Below are positions 1-5,520 of a stretch of 7,261 bases of DNA, piece after piece. The stretch lies in the NCBI GenBank assembly GCA_009786275.1, contig WQTL01000405.1:1-7261 (forward strand). Reading direction: 5' to 3'. The notes below the pieces were generated by a model, which did not search any database, had not been told where the DNA came from, and saw nothing but the letters and a program-made list of their open reading frames with translations. The translations under genes were made by a program, and so were the position numbers. Each line of letters starts with the position of its first letter. Within the stretch, counting starts at the first letter, position 1. The DNA comes from Bacillota bacterium. Lineage in GTDB: Bacteria; Bacillota; Clostridia; Oscillospirales; Acutalibacteraceae.

Positions 1-247
1 CCAGCGAAATCCAGGCGGACAAAGAACAGGCCTACCGCGACAGCTGCGACCGCAACATCGTCGAAAGCCGCAACGGCATCGCCAAACGGCGCTTCGGCCT
101 GGACCGCGTCCTCGCCTACCTTGAAGATGCTTCACAAACCGAAGCCGCCATGGCTGTGTTCGCCATGAACGCCGCCTGCTGCCTCAGGGCGCTTGGCGCC
201 TGTTCCTGCGGCGGCTGAGCTTGTTGAGAGGTTTTTCATAAGAGCCC
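1..247 (+). mobile_element. 3' end of an IS5-family insertion sequence
   Basis: The window opens inside an insertion sequence. The transposase C-terminus ends at 218. It is followed by about 30 bp of non-coding DNA that reads, on the minus strand from about 247, GGGCTCTTATGAAAAACCTC. An end starting with GG or GGG fits IS5-group terminal repeats as I recall them, so I place the right end near 247. The left end and the other inverted repeat lie outside the window, so neither the boundary nor a target-site duplication can be confirmed here. Confidence 0.5.
3..218 (+). CDS. IS5-family DDE transposase, C-terminal part (partial)
   Basis: Seventy-one residues of an open frame run in from the window edge and stop at TGA 216-218. 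The segment RNIVESRNGIAKRRFGLDRV, followed by a stretch reading YLEDASQTEAAMAVFAMNAA, has the layout of the C-terminus of IS5-type DDE transposases: the catalytic glutamate in RNxIE, a KRRxGLDR basic patch, then an A/T-rich helix ending in a hydrophobic MN motif. The glutamate should be the third acidic residue of the DDE triad; the two aspartates lie upstream of the window. The normal stop and the intact E motif give no sign of decay in this part. It catalyses cut-and-paste transposition of its own element. The last residues, rich in Cys and Gly, are not family-typical. Confidence 0.75.
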   Translation, partial: SEIQADKEQAYRDSCDRNIVESRNGIAKRRFGLDRVLAYLEDASQTEAAMAVFAMNAACCLRALGACSCGG

Positions 248-256
248 AGTTACACG

Positions 257-409
257 TTAGTTACAAATAAGCATTTCCTCAACCCACCCCAGCAACCCCT
301 CCGTGACCTCTCCTTCCTCCGCATGCTCCACCAGCGGTCCGATCAAATAAACCTTACGCCAATCACCTTCGTATTCCCACACCATCTCCTGCAACGCATC
401 CAGCTTAGC
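257..409 (-). pseudogene. Remnant of an unidentified gene, 3' end only
   Basis: Reading the minus strand, about 50 codons without a stop precede TAA at 257-259. The product includes a stretch with the look of real protein: DALQEMVWEYEGDWRKVYLI followed by GPLVEHAEEGEVTEGLLGWV, amphipathic and acidic with several Trp. In the same frame TAG codons occur at 410-412 and 437-439. The sequence between them (KLFNTLKL) still reads as plausible protein, so this looks like a gene body that has gained stops. No start with a properly spaced ribosome binding site is visible; the ATG at codon 8 has AGGAG directly abutting it. The stop lies only about 10 bp from the inferred IS end. I do not recognise the family. 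Confidence 0.35.
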
Positions 410-477
410 CTACAACTTCAAGGTGTTGAAAAGTTTCTATTGACCTGTAAGCGGGACATGCCTTTATTCTTATACCT

Positions 478-553
478 GCACCCCGCGCTTTTGCTCCTTC
501 GCGCACAATCATTCTCCCTATTTATTCTTCTTCATTGCAGATGTGCGGGGTGC
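478..553. repeat. Spaced 9-bp inverted repeat in a gene-free stretch
   Basis: GCACCCCGC at 478-486 is the exact reverse complement of GCGGGGTGC at 545-553, with a pyrimidine-rich 58-base interval between them. The surroundings (about 430-590) show no credible gene on either strand. The pair could form a long-loop hairpin or be the ends of a small degraded element. With no T-run next to either arm it does not look like a terminator. The function is unknown. Confidence 0.35.
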
Positions 554-921
554 CTACTTTAGAGCATGAAAATGGAAGCCAGGACGTACAAAAAAACCCC
601 CGCGTGAGCCAGTACGGCCTGCACGGGGTCTTTGCTCTGCGGGTAATTCGGCGGGGGCGTTTTCTTCGTCGATGGTGGGGCTGCCTTCCGGTTCCGTGAG
701 CACAGCGACGCCGAACTGAATTTCAGTCACCCTGCCTGCATTGGTGTCCCTGCGCCGCGATTGACTGCGGGAAGCAGACCGCACAACGCGGGCGGTATCA
801 TCAGCCGGATGTGAAGGCGGGGGAACTGGTACGACTCTAAAGGCTCCATCGCCTGCACCAAGGCGCTTTTCAGGCGAGAGAATAAGAAGTTGTGATGACT
901 TAAGTTTGGGGTTGCTAACCC
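554..921 (-). pseudogene. Decayed minus-strand reading frame, product unknown
   Basis: On the minus strand one frame stays open from a TAG near 922 down to a TAG at 554-556. No ATG with a ribosome binding site begins it; GTG codons exist at 782-784 and 728-730, the latter with GGCAGG directly abutting it. The most protein-like part is TEIQFGVAVLTEPEGSPTID and the acidic residues after it (about 640-727). The frame then runs straight through a strong terminator hairpin (590-628), which a functional gene would not do. That suggests the original stop has been lost by frameshift or that the gene is dead. In the adjoining frame a hydrophobic tail (VLAHAGVFLYVLASIFML) also ends near 560, so I cannot exclude a different, frameshifted gene. 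I do not recognise the product. Confidence 0.25.
590..628 (-). terminator. Rho-independent terminator, minus strand
   Basis: Read on the minus strand, CCCCGTG and GCC pair with GGC and CACGCGGGG around a short loop (stem region 597-628, with a two-base bulge), followed at once by seven T (590-596). This is a textbook terminator shape. It would end a minus-strand transcript coming from the 620-920 region and supports the view that a real gene once lay there. Confidence 0.65.
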
Positions 922-940
922 TCTAAAAATGTGCTATGAT
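912..940 (+). promoter_or_regulatory. Promoter of the mini-ORF and 403-residue protein transcript
   Basis: TTGCTA at 912-917 (4 of 6 to the -35 consensus), exactly 17 bp of spacer, then TATGAT at 935-940 (5 of 6), with TG one base upstream of the -10 (extended -10). Transcription should start near 947, giving about 27 bases before the mini-ORF start at 974 and about 107 before the main gene at 1054. The quality and spacing suggest a sigma-A type promoter. No operator is obvious. Confidence 0.65.
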
Positions 941-973
941 TATGACGATAGAACGAGCGAGGAGGGCTTTCAC

Positions 974-1009
974 ATGGCTTTCTGTTTTCACTGCGGTTCA
1001 CAGCTTTGA
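974..1009 (+). CDS. 11-residue zinc-knuckle mini-ORF (leader peptide or gene stub)
   Basis: ATG at 974 has an excellent ribosome binding site, GAGGAGGG at 959-966, seven bases upstream, and it is the first start codon after the promoter at 912-940. It encodes MAFCFHCGSQL and stops at TGA 1007-1009. The sequence is the typical first half of a zinc-ribbon head (CxxCG), as seen at the N-terminus of many Firmicutes zinc-ribbon membrane proteins, but the second CxxC pair is missing. Two readings are possible. It may be the stub of a zinc-ribbon gene whose remainder was lost or shifted out of frame. Or it may be a translated leader whose translation affects the downstream gene, which begins 44 bases after the stop in a different frame. 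The strong ribosome binding site shows the start is real or recently was; function is inference. Confidence 0.4.
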   Translation: MAFCFHCGSQL

Positions 1010-1053
1010 CGCGCCCCTCGGCGATTCTAACACTGTTTTAAGGGGGATTTGTT

Positions 1054-2265
1054 ATGCTGCATTGGTTCAAATCCGCACTGTGCTGGCTGCTCAGCGGGAT
1101 TTCTCTGCTGCTTCCGCTGGGCCGGTGGCTGCCGGAGACCTGCGCGCTCGACCTGTTCAACCGCTATTGCGTTATTTACACTTCGCAGGTGCGCTTGAAG
1201 GGTGAGTTCTCCTATACGATTGGATGCCGCAAAATTACGGAGACATTTTTCTTGGAGGTTGCCTCTGAGCCCACGGAGTTCAGGAGCTTCATTGATGGCT
1301 TCCTGAACGGAAAGCTGGGCCACAAAGCGGGCGAGCTGAAAATGACTCCGCTGGGCGATGGCGGCGCATACGAAATCGAAAGCCTAACGCTGGCGCGCGT
1401 GAAAGCGCCGAAGGACACGCGCCTTTTGCTGGAGGACGCCTGGTGCCAGGTGGGCGTCAGCCTGCAATGGGGCGGCGCGCTGGACATGTTCGTGTGGAAG
1501 GCCGCGCCCGCCGGTTTCACAAATTTGCTCAACCGCGCCGACGAGGGTCGCCTGGTGCAGCAATCCTACTACGGCACCGACCAGCCGCCCTATGTGCAGG
1601 GCAGCTTTATGGGAACAGCGTGGGGCTACAACCCCGTGCAGGGCGGCGACCAACACAAAAACAAATCGAAAATTGTGGACTACACGCTGGACGGCAATCA
1701 AATATACATCAAGTGCCGCCCCATGGACTGGTCGAAAAACGGCGAGTTGACGCCCTCCTACATGGAAAACACCTACACCCTGGAGGACGGCGTTCTCACG
1801 GTGGACAACCGGTTCGTGGATTTCAGCGGCCTGACGCACCCCGCGCGGCACCAGGAAATGCCAGCGTTTTACGTGGTGACGGCGTTGGATACCTTCAACT
1901 TTTACAATGGGTCCGCCCCATGGACGGGCGGCGCGTTGACGCAGAAGGCTGACCTGCCCTTCTGGGGCGGCGGCGTACCGGAGTGCTATTTTACGCTGGA
2001 CCCGGCCAACACCGAAACCTGGTGCGCCTGGACCATGGGCGCGCAGCCGGAAGCCTTCGGCATCAGCGTATACACACCCGGCGCGGAAATCCTCCTGGCC
2101 GGTGTTTCCGGCAGCGAAAAGACGAAGAACCCGGACGCCGGTTCGACGGGCTACGTCGCCCCGCTGCGCACCTTCCAAATGACAGCCGAGCCCTTCGAGT
2201 ACAGCTATTATGTCACCGCGGGCAGCCTTGCGCAAATGCGCGGGACTTGGCTTCAGCGGATGTGA
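1054..2265 (+). CDS. Conserved protein of unknown function, N-terminal hydrophobic segment plus beta-rich domain
   Basis: A 403-residue protein starting at ATG 1054, with GGGGG seven bases upstream. Residues about 5-23 (FKSALCWLLSGISLLLPLG) form a hydrophobic segment, either an uncleaved membrane anchor or a poor signal peptide. From about residue 120 the sequence is rich in aromatic residues and beta-type strands, with recognisable blocks: WGGALD (139-144), DEGRLVQQSYYG (163-174), YNPVQGGD (192-199), RPMDW (222-226), TYTLEDGVLTVDNRF (240-254) and HPARHQEMPAFY (262-273). From memory these blocks recur in secreted hypothetical proteins of Actinobacteria, Bacteroidetes and Firmicutes whose fold resembles carbohydrate-binding or mutarotase-like beta-sandwiches; I cannot name an enzyme activity. 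Codon use in the first 80 or so codons is less GC-rich at third positions than in the rest. The first 110 residues are not part of the conserved region, so this may be a fusion. It probably acts at or outside the membrane. Confidence 0.7.
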   Translation: MLHWFKSALCWLLSGISLLLPLGRWLPETCALDLFNRYCVIYTSQVRLKGEFSYTIGCRKITETFFLEVASEPTEFRSFIDGFLNGKLGHKAGELKMTPLGDGGAYEIESLTLARVKAPKDTRLLLEDAWCQVGVSLQWGGALDMFVWKAAPAGFTNLLNRADEGRLVQQSYYGTDQPPYVQGSFMGTAWGYNPVQGGDQHKNKSKIVDYTLDGNQIYIKCRPMDWSKNGELTPSYMENTYTLEDGVLTVDNRFVDFSGLTHPARHQEMPAFYVVTALDTFNFYNGSAPWTGGALTQKADLPFWGGGVPECYFTLDPANTETWCAWTMGAQPEAFGISVYTPGAEILLAGVSGSEKTKNPDAGSTGYVAPLRTFQMTAEPFEYSYYVTAGSLAQMRGTWLQRM

Positions 2266-2346
2266 ATGACGACGTTCACGGGGTGTTGCTTCCCTCCATT
2301 CGTGGGATGGGTCTATTGCAGCGCATTTTGGCGCCTGTGTCAAGGT

Positions 2347-2364
2347 GGAAATTTTCTTGGGTTT
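2347..2364 (+). repeat. 18-bp direct repeat, copy 1
   Basis: GGAAATTTTCTTGGGTTT, identical to the copy at 2490-2507. The two copies flank the palindromic element at 2369-2478 at unequal distances (4 and 11 bases), so they are not a simple target-site duplication. They may be a duplicated host segment or part of an outer element. Confidence 0.75.
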
Positions 2365-2368
2365 TTTA

Positions 2369-2478
2369 TACCCCCCTCTGTCGCAAAGCGACCCCTTCGG
2401 GGCCTCGCGACATGTCGCGTAGCCGCGCAGCGGGCGTAGAAGCGTCACCTGCGGGTGACGCCGACGACAGAGGGGGTA
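2369..2478. repeat. MITE-like palindromic element with terminal inverted repeats
   Basis: The ends are inverted copies: CCCCCTCTGTCG at 2372-2383 and CGACAGAGGGGG at 2465-2476, each flanked outside by TA. The inside is packed with hairpins: CCCCTTCGGGG (2392-2402), a perfect 14-bp palindrome CGCGACATGTCGCG (2406-2419), and an 8-bp stem GCGTCACC/GGTGACGC with a TGCG loop (2442-2461). There is no coding capacity. Similar strings starting TACCCCCTCTGTCG are, from memory, common between genes in gut Firmicutes, which suggests a dispersed non-autonomous or REP-like element. As RNA it would fold strongly between the upstream gene and the lipoprotein promoter. Confidence 0.65.
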
Positions 2479-2489
2479 ATTAAAGAGCC

Positions 2490-2507
2490 GGAAATTTTCT
2501 TGGGTTT
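2490..2507 (+). repeat. 18-bp direct repeat, copy 2
   Basis: Exact second copy of the 18-base string at 2347-2364. It ends just upstream of the promoter at 2512-2540, so the element with its flanking repeats sits immediately in front of the lipoprotein transcription unit. Confidence 0.75.
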
Positions 2508-2511
2508 GGGC

Positions 2512-2540
2512 TGTTCAAAGCGCAAAAACTGTGTTATAAT
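2512..2540 (+). promoter_or_regulatory. Extended -10 promoter for the lipoprotein and MinD-like genes
   Basis: A perfect TATAAT at 2535-2540 is preceded by TG and one base (extended -10). The -35 position with 17-bp spacing, TGTTCA at 2512-2517, is a poor match. A strong extended -10 often makes up for a weak -35. Transcription would start near 2547, about 27 bases before the ATG at 2574. Confidence 0.6.
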
Positions 2541-2573
2541 TGAGGCGCAATTCACTGTGAAGGAGATGCGCAT

Positions 2574-3191
2574 ATGAAACGCTTGGCTTTACTGACCCTA
2601 TCGCTGCTCCTGCTTGCGGGTTGCGGCGTTGCTGAACCACCGGAAGCCCCCGCAACAACTGTGCCCCCAACAATCGCAGAGACGGCCAACGAGCCCCAAA
2701 AACCGGAGGCGAAGCCCTTCACGAAGGACGACATCGCCGCCATCGAGGCAAACTTCAAAACCGTTGGGGATTACGTGAAAGCCGCGCCCGCGGCGTGGTA
2801 CAGGGTGGAAATCTGGGAAGCGATGGGCGGCGAACTTGCCGTTGAATTTTATGACCATGCGCCAAATGAGGACAGCGAGCCATACCTCTCCCTTCTTTCC
2901 CGCGATGTTATTTCGGGCGATACGGCTTATGAGCCGCTGGTACAGGAACTACCAAACAATTTGCTTGATGCCAAAAACGCAGAGATTCATCGCATAGATT
3001 TCGCTAAAGCCGGCGGTGCCATCCCCCCGCCCCGGGGAATCAAAATCGGCGACCCGGCGCAGAAAATCTTCGAAGCCTACCCGGATTATCGTTCTGGGGA
3101 CAGCACTGTGCTCTATGATATCACGGCGATTCCATCCCGGGGCAAAGCCGGAATGGGGCAAGTGGGACGGCGAAGGCTGGACAAATATTGA
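2574..3191 (+). CDS. Putative lipoprotein, reading frame broken by a 1-base frameshift
   Basis: Starts at ATG 2574 with AAGGAGA seven bases upstream. The N-terminus is a lipoprotein signal: Lys-Arg, a Leu-rich core, and the lipobox LAGC with Cys 17 as the predicted lipidated residue. A Pro/Thr/Glu-rich linker (about 19-48) follows, then a folded domain with KTVGDYVKAAPAAWYRVEIW and RGIKIGDPAQKIFEAYPDYR. The RGIKIGD..QK.FE.YPDYR pattern is, from memory, shared by uncharacterised clostridial lipoproteins. After about codon 186 the frame turns into an Arg/Gly-rich string and stops at 3191. The adjoining +1 frame continues as good protein to 3381, so the intended product is about 268 residues. 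The protein should be anchored to the outer face of the membrane. Function is unknown. Confidence 0.7.
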   Translation: MKRLALLTLSLLLLAGCGVAEPPEAPATTVPPTIAETANEPQKPEAKPFTKDDIAAIEANFKTVGDYVKAAPAAWYRVEIWEAMGGELAVEFYDHAPNEDSEPYLSLLSRDVISGDTAYEPLVQELPNNLLDAKNAEIHRIDFAKAGGAIPPPRGIKIGDPAQKIFEAYPDYRSGDSTVLYDITAIPSRGKAGMGQVGRRRLDKY

Positions 3192-3381
3192 ATTCATGGG
3201 CGGGGGCATCACGGAGGGCGGCGTTGGCTTCACGTTCGCCGAGAAACCCCGGGACTGGGACGACCGCGAGAGCGACTACGCCTGGCTGAACATGTACAAC
3301 CCGCGTTATCTTTTGACTTATCAGGTCGAGGACGGCGTCATTACAGGCATTGAAGCCATGCTTCTATATCATCCCGGTTAA
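3133..3381 (+). pseudogene. Frameshifted 3' part of the lipoprotein gene
   Basis: In the +1 frame relative to the start at 2574, codons from about 3133 read HPGAKPEWGKWDGEGWTNIE, then FMGGGITEGGVGFTF, and end IEAMLLYHPG at TAA 3379-3381. This is a continuous protein-like C-terminus with no ribosome binding site of its own; ATG 3197 has none. Removing one C of the CC at 3132-3133 would join the two parts as ...YDITAIHPGAKPEW.... The span 2574-3381 is 808 bases, one more than a whole number of codons, which fits a single-base insertion. A sequencing or assembly error explains it as well as real inactivation. Confidence 0.75.
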
Positions 3382-3397
3382 GAACGGAGGAACTACC

Positions 3398-4126
3398 ATG
3401 CAGCAGCGCATCGCCGTCGTATCCGGCAAGGGCGGGGTGGGCAAATCCACCGTGAGCGCCTGCCTGGCCCAGCAGATGGCCGCGCGGAGCCACCGCGTGC
3501 TGCTCATCGACTGCGACATCGGCCTGCGCAGCCTGGACCTCATTTTGGGCGTGGACGAGCACGTGCTGTTCACCTGGGCCGACGTGGCGCTGGGCCGCTG
3601 CACGCTCAAACAGGCGGTGATGGCCTTCGGCAAGCTGCACCTGCTTTGCGCGCCGCTGCAGCCCGAGCGCGCCCTGCGGGAGGACATGCTGCAAACCCTG
3701 GTGAAATCCTGCGCCGAGTACGACGCCGTCCTCATCGACGCCCCGGCGGGCATCGGCTTCGGCTTCCGCACGGCGATTCTTGCCTGCAATCGCTGCCTCA
3801 TCGTCGCCACGGCCGACCCCATCTGCGTGCGCTCGGTGGCGGCGGCATCCAAGCAGGCGGCGCGCCTGGGCTGCGCCGACATCCGCCTGCTGATCAACCG
3901 CTTCGACCGGCGGCAGGCCCTGCGCGGGGAATTTCTCATGATCGACGACGTGATCGACCTGACCGAGACACAGCTCATCGGCATCGTCCCCCAGGACACC
4001 CGCCTGTTCGCCCGCACGGCCAACGGCGCGCCGCTGAAAGACAGCGTGGTCACACGGGCCATAGCGCGCGTGGCGGCCAGGCTGGACGGCGAGAATGTGC
4101 CGCTGGATATCCCGCCGGCGGAATAA
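3398..4126 (+). CDS. MinD-family P-loop ATPase lacking a C-terminal membrane-targeting helix
   Basis: A 242-residue protein. I choose ATG 3398 because GGAGG sits at 3386-3390 and the protein then begins just before the P-loop; an upstream in-frame ATG at 3350 lies inside the preceding gene. The deviant Walker A, SGKGGVGKST (9-18), has the signature Lys 11 and Lys 16. IDCDIGLRSLDLILG (37-51) is the switch region with Asp 40, and VLIDAPAGIGFGF (111-123) is the Walker B region with Asp 114. LLINRFDRRQALRGEFLMID (164-183) and LIGIVPQD (193-200) also follow MinD closely. MinD dimerises on ATP, binds the membrane and positions division or recruits MinC. Here the protein ends right after ARVAARLDGENVPLDIPPAE, where B. 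subtilis-type MinD would carry its amphipathic helix, and no minC or minE is in the window. It begins 16 bp after the lipoprotein gene and is probably co-transcribed. It could instead be another ParA/MinD-type regulator. Confidence 0.8.
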   Translation: MQQRIAVVSGKGGVGKSTVSACLAQQMAARSHRVLLIDCDIGLRSLDLILGVDEHVLFTWADVALGRCTLKQAVMAFGKLHLLCAPLQPERALREDMLQTLVKSCAEYDAVLIDAPAGIGFGFRTAILACNRCLIVATADPICVRSVAAASKQAARLGCADIRLLINRFDRRQALRGEFLMIDDVIDLTETQLIGIVPQDTRLFARTANGAPLKDSVVTRAIARVAARLDGENVPLDIPPAE

Positions 4127-4133
4127 AAACACG

Positions 4134-4208
4134 TAGAGACGCACTGCCGTGCGTCTCTTTTGTCATAATATGGCTTTTGTCCGGAGACGCACTGCCGTGC
4201 GTCTCTAC
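4134..4208. repeat. Twin-hairpin element between convergent genes
   Basis: Two identical 22-bp hairpin units (4136-4157 and 4184-4205) lie 26 bases apart. The outer ends mirror each other: TAGAGACGCAC on the left and GTGCGTCTCTA on the right, so the whole 75-bp block is a near-palindrome. The stop codon of the minus-strand protease (TAG, 4205-4207) lies in its right edge. Similar GTAGAGACGCAC strings are, from memory, dispersed in bacterial genomes, which suggests a small mobile or REP-like element used here as a bidirectional terminator. Confidence 0.65.
4136..4161 (+). terminator. Terminator hairpin, repeat copy 1
   Basis: GAGACGCAC-TGCC-GTGCGTCTC (4136-4157) is a perfect 9-bp stem with a 4-base loop followed by TTTT (4158-4161), just after the MinD-like gene. 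On the opposite strand the same hairpin is followed by TACGTGTTTTTA, so it can also stop the convergent protease transcript. The 22-bp hairpin is repeated at 4184-4205. Confidence 0.7.
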
Positions 4209-5461
4209 ATCATTCCCTCAAGATAAGCCACCCGCTCCTCCAGCGAGGGGTGGGGGACGCACCATTTCCCCATCAGGGGATGGCGGTTGTAGTTGCCCAG
4301 GTTCTTCACGAAGAGCTTTTTCAGCGCGGAAACCTGCGCCGACCCATAGCCGCAGACAACCGAGTAACGGTCGGCGTCCATCTCCATTTTGCGGCCCAGG
4401 GACACGCGCAGCGGCGCCAGCCAAACCTCCAGGGGGCGCCACAGCAGGCCCAGGGCGGCAAAGCCCAGGCAGAACGACGCCTCCGGGCCGCCCAGGGCCT
4501 GCGCGATCCCGTCGCTTTGGATGAACAGCGAAAGCAGGAAATATTGCAGGGCCTTGAGCGCCCAGTCCATGGCGTAGCGCAGCAGGCGCAGGCGCTTTTG
4601 CCTGTAGTGCCCGATCTCGTGCGACAAAATCGCCAAAATCTCGTCGTCGGTGTATTTCTCCAGCAGGCCGTCGAACAGCACGCAGCGGCGGCGGCGGCCC
4701 AGCCCGGTGAAATACGCGTTGTCCAGGGAGTGCCGCTTCGAGGAGTCCACCACATAGATATTTTTGAAGGGCACCTGCGTTTTCCGCGCCAGCGCGAGGG
4801 CTCTGTCGCGCAGCTCCCCCTCCGGCAGGGGGGTATATTTATTGAATATCGGCGCGATCAGGACGGGCCAGAGATAGCCCATCAGCAGGTCCACCAGGCA
4901 GCCGAAGAACCACAGCGCAATCCAGAAATACTTCCCCAGGCCGAAAAGGCGCTCCATGGCCAGCAGCAAAAACGCCGAGCCCACCGGCTCCGCAACGGCC
5001 ATCAGCAGGCCCAGCGGCAGGCTTTTCAGCTCGTCGATTACGAAAAGCTTTTTCGTGGAGCGGTTGAAGCCGTGGCGCTGCAAAAAGACGAAGCTGTGGT
5101 AATACCCGAACGGCAGGCCCAGCAGCTCGTCCCAGAGATACAGCGCCGCGAAGAACACCGCCGCCCGCGCCATCAGCCCGCCGGGCACCCGGGCGGTCAG
5201 GGCCTCAAGCAGGCCGTACACGCCGAAAAACAAAAACGCCAGCTTGACGCCCACATCCACGGCGGTGCTCACCAGGCCGAATTTGTTCCCGTGCGCCTGG
5301 AAAGCCAGGGCCTTCTCCTGCTCCTCCGGCGTATACAGCCCCTTCAGGCTTTCCGGGCAGCCGGAGCGCATGTGCTTCAGGTTCAAATGGCTCAGCCAGC
5401 GCATCCAGGCCGGCCAGGCGACAGCCAGCAGCGCCATCGCCCAAAAGTACAGGTTGAACAT
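4205..5461 (-). CDS. M48-family integral membrane metalloprotease (Ste24/CAAX prenyl protease 1-like)
   Basis: A 418-residue protein. The start at 5461 has GGGGG seven bases upstream on the minus strand. Zinc ligands are visible in LSHEIGHYRQ: His 281, Glu 282 (catalytic) and His 285, with the third ligand Glu 360 in EMDAD (E360 and D364). The Ste24 signature RHSLDNAYFTGLG (243-255) precedes them. Several membrane segments are evident: about 3-20, 70-86, 98-116, 150-170, 178-200, 300-315 and 328-345. The N-terminal part (about 20-210) matches the M48 N-terminal domain in arrangement, including GYYHSFVFLQRHGFNRST. The length is that of the family. Eukaryotic Ste24 cleaves prenylated CAAX proteins. 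Bacteria rarely have such substrates, so the role here is more likely membrane protein quality control. It ends at the twin-hairpin element and diverges from efp. Confidence 0.9.
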   Translation of the reverse strand: MFNLYFWAMALLAVAWPAWMRWLSHLNLKHMRSGCPESLKGLYTPEEQEKALAFQAHGNKFGLVSTAVDVGVKLAFLFFGVYGLLEALTARVPGGLMARAAVFFAALYLWDELLGLPFGYYHSFVFLQRHGFNRSTKKLFVIDELKSLPLGLLMAVAEPVGSAFLLLAMERLFGLGKYFWIALWFFGCLVDLLMGYLWPVLIAPIFNKYTPLPEGELRDRALALARKTQVPFKNIYVVDSSKRHSLDNAYFTGLGRRRRCVLFDGLLEKYTDDEILAILSHEIGHYRQKRLRLLRYAMDWALKALQYFLLSLFIQSDGIAQALGGPEASFCLGFAALGLLWRPLEVWLAPLRVSLGRKMEMDADRYSVVCGYGSAQVSALKKLFVKNLGNYNRHPLMGKWCVPHPSLEERVAYLEGMM

Positions 5462-5491
5462 GGCAAATCCCCCAATTATTATTATAGGACA

Positions 5492-5520
5492 AGTATATCA
5501 CGCGCGAAAGCGATATGCAA
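5492..5520 (-). promoter_or_regulatory. Promoter of the M48 protease gene
   Basis: On the minus strand TTGCAT (5515-5520) and TATACT (5492-5497) are separated by 17 bp, with TG one base upstream of the -10. Transcription would start near 5485, about 24 bases before the ATG. A second -10-like TATAAT (5481-5486) is nearer, but it would put the start almost on top of the ribosome binding site at 5469-5473, so I prefer the first. Confidence 0.55.

Larger units (their letters stand above)
2266..2573. other. Intergenic region with palindromic element and promoter
   Basis: About 308 bases without a gene. No T-run terminator follows the upstream gene. The stretch contains an 18-bp direct repeat, a 110-bp palindromic element between its copies, and the promoter of the next gene; these are listed separately. 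The open frames that cross it show no protein-like sequence. Confidence 0.6.

Noticed and set aside
440..470. TTGACC ... TATTCT resembling a promoter
   Set aside because: Spacing of 19 bp and weak -10, with no gene or ribosome binding site downstream.
323..562. 79-codon plus-strand open frame, Leu-rich
   Set aside because: No ribosome binding site; overlaps the more protein-like minus-strand remnant; the residues reflect pyrimidine-rich DNA rather than a membrane protein.
1384..2448. Long minus-strand open frame (354 codons) under the 1054-2265 gene
   Set aside because: Arg/His/Ala/Gly-rich composition typical of a shadow frame of a GC-rich gene; it also runs into the palindromic element and has no credible start.
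2369..2478. CRISPR-like or structural RNA reading of the palindromic element
   Set aside because: No regularly spaced direct repeats; the internal hairpins differ from each other and the terminal inverted repeats fit a MITE or REP-like element better.
3341..4144. Minus-strand open frame opposite the MinD-like gene
   Set aside because: Composition is that of an antisense shadow, and it crosses the terminator hairpin.
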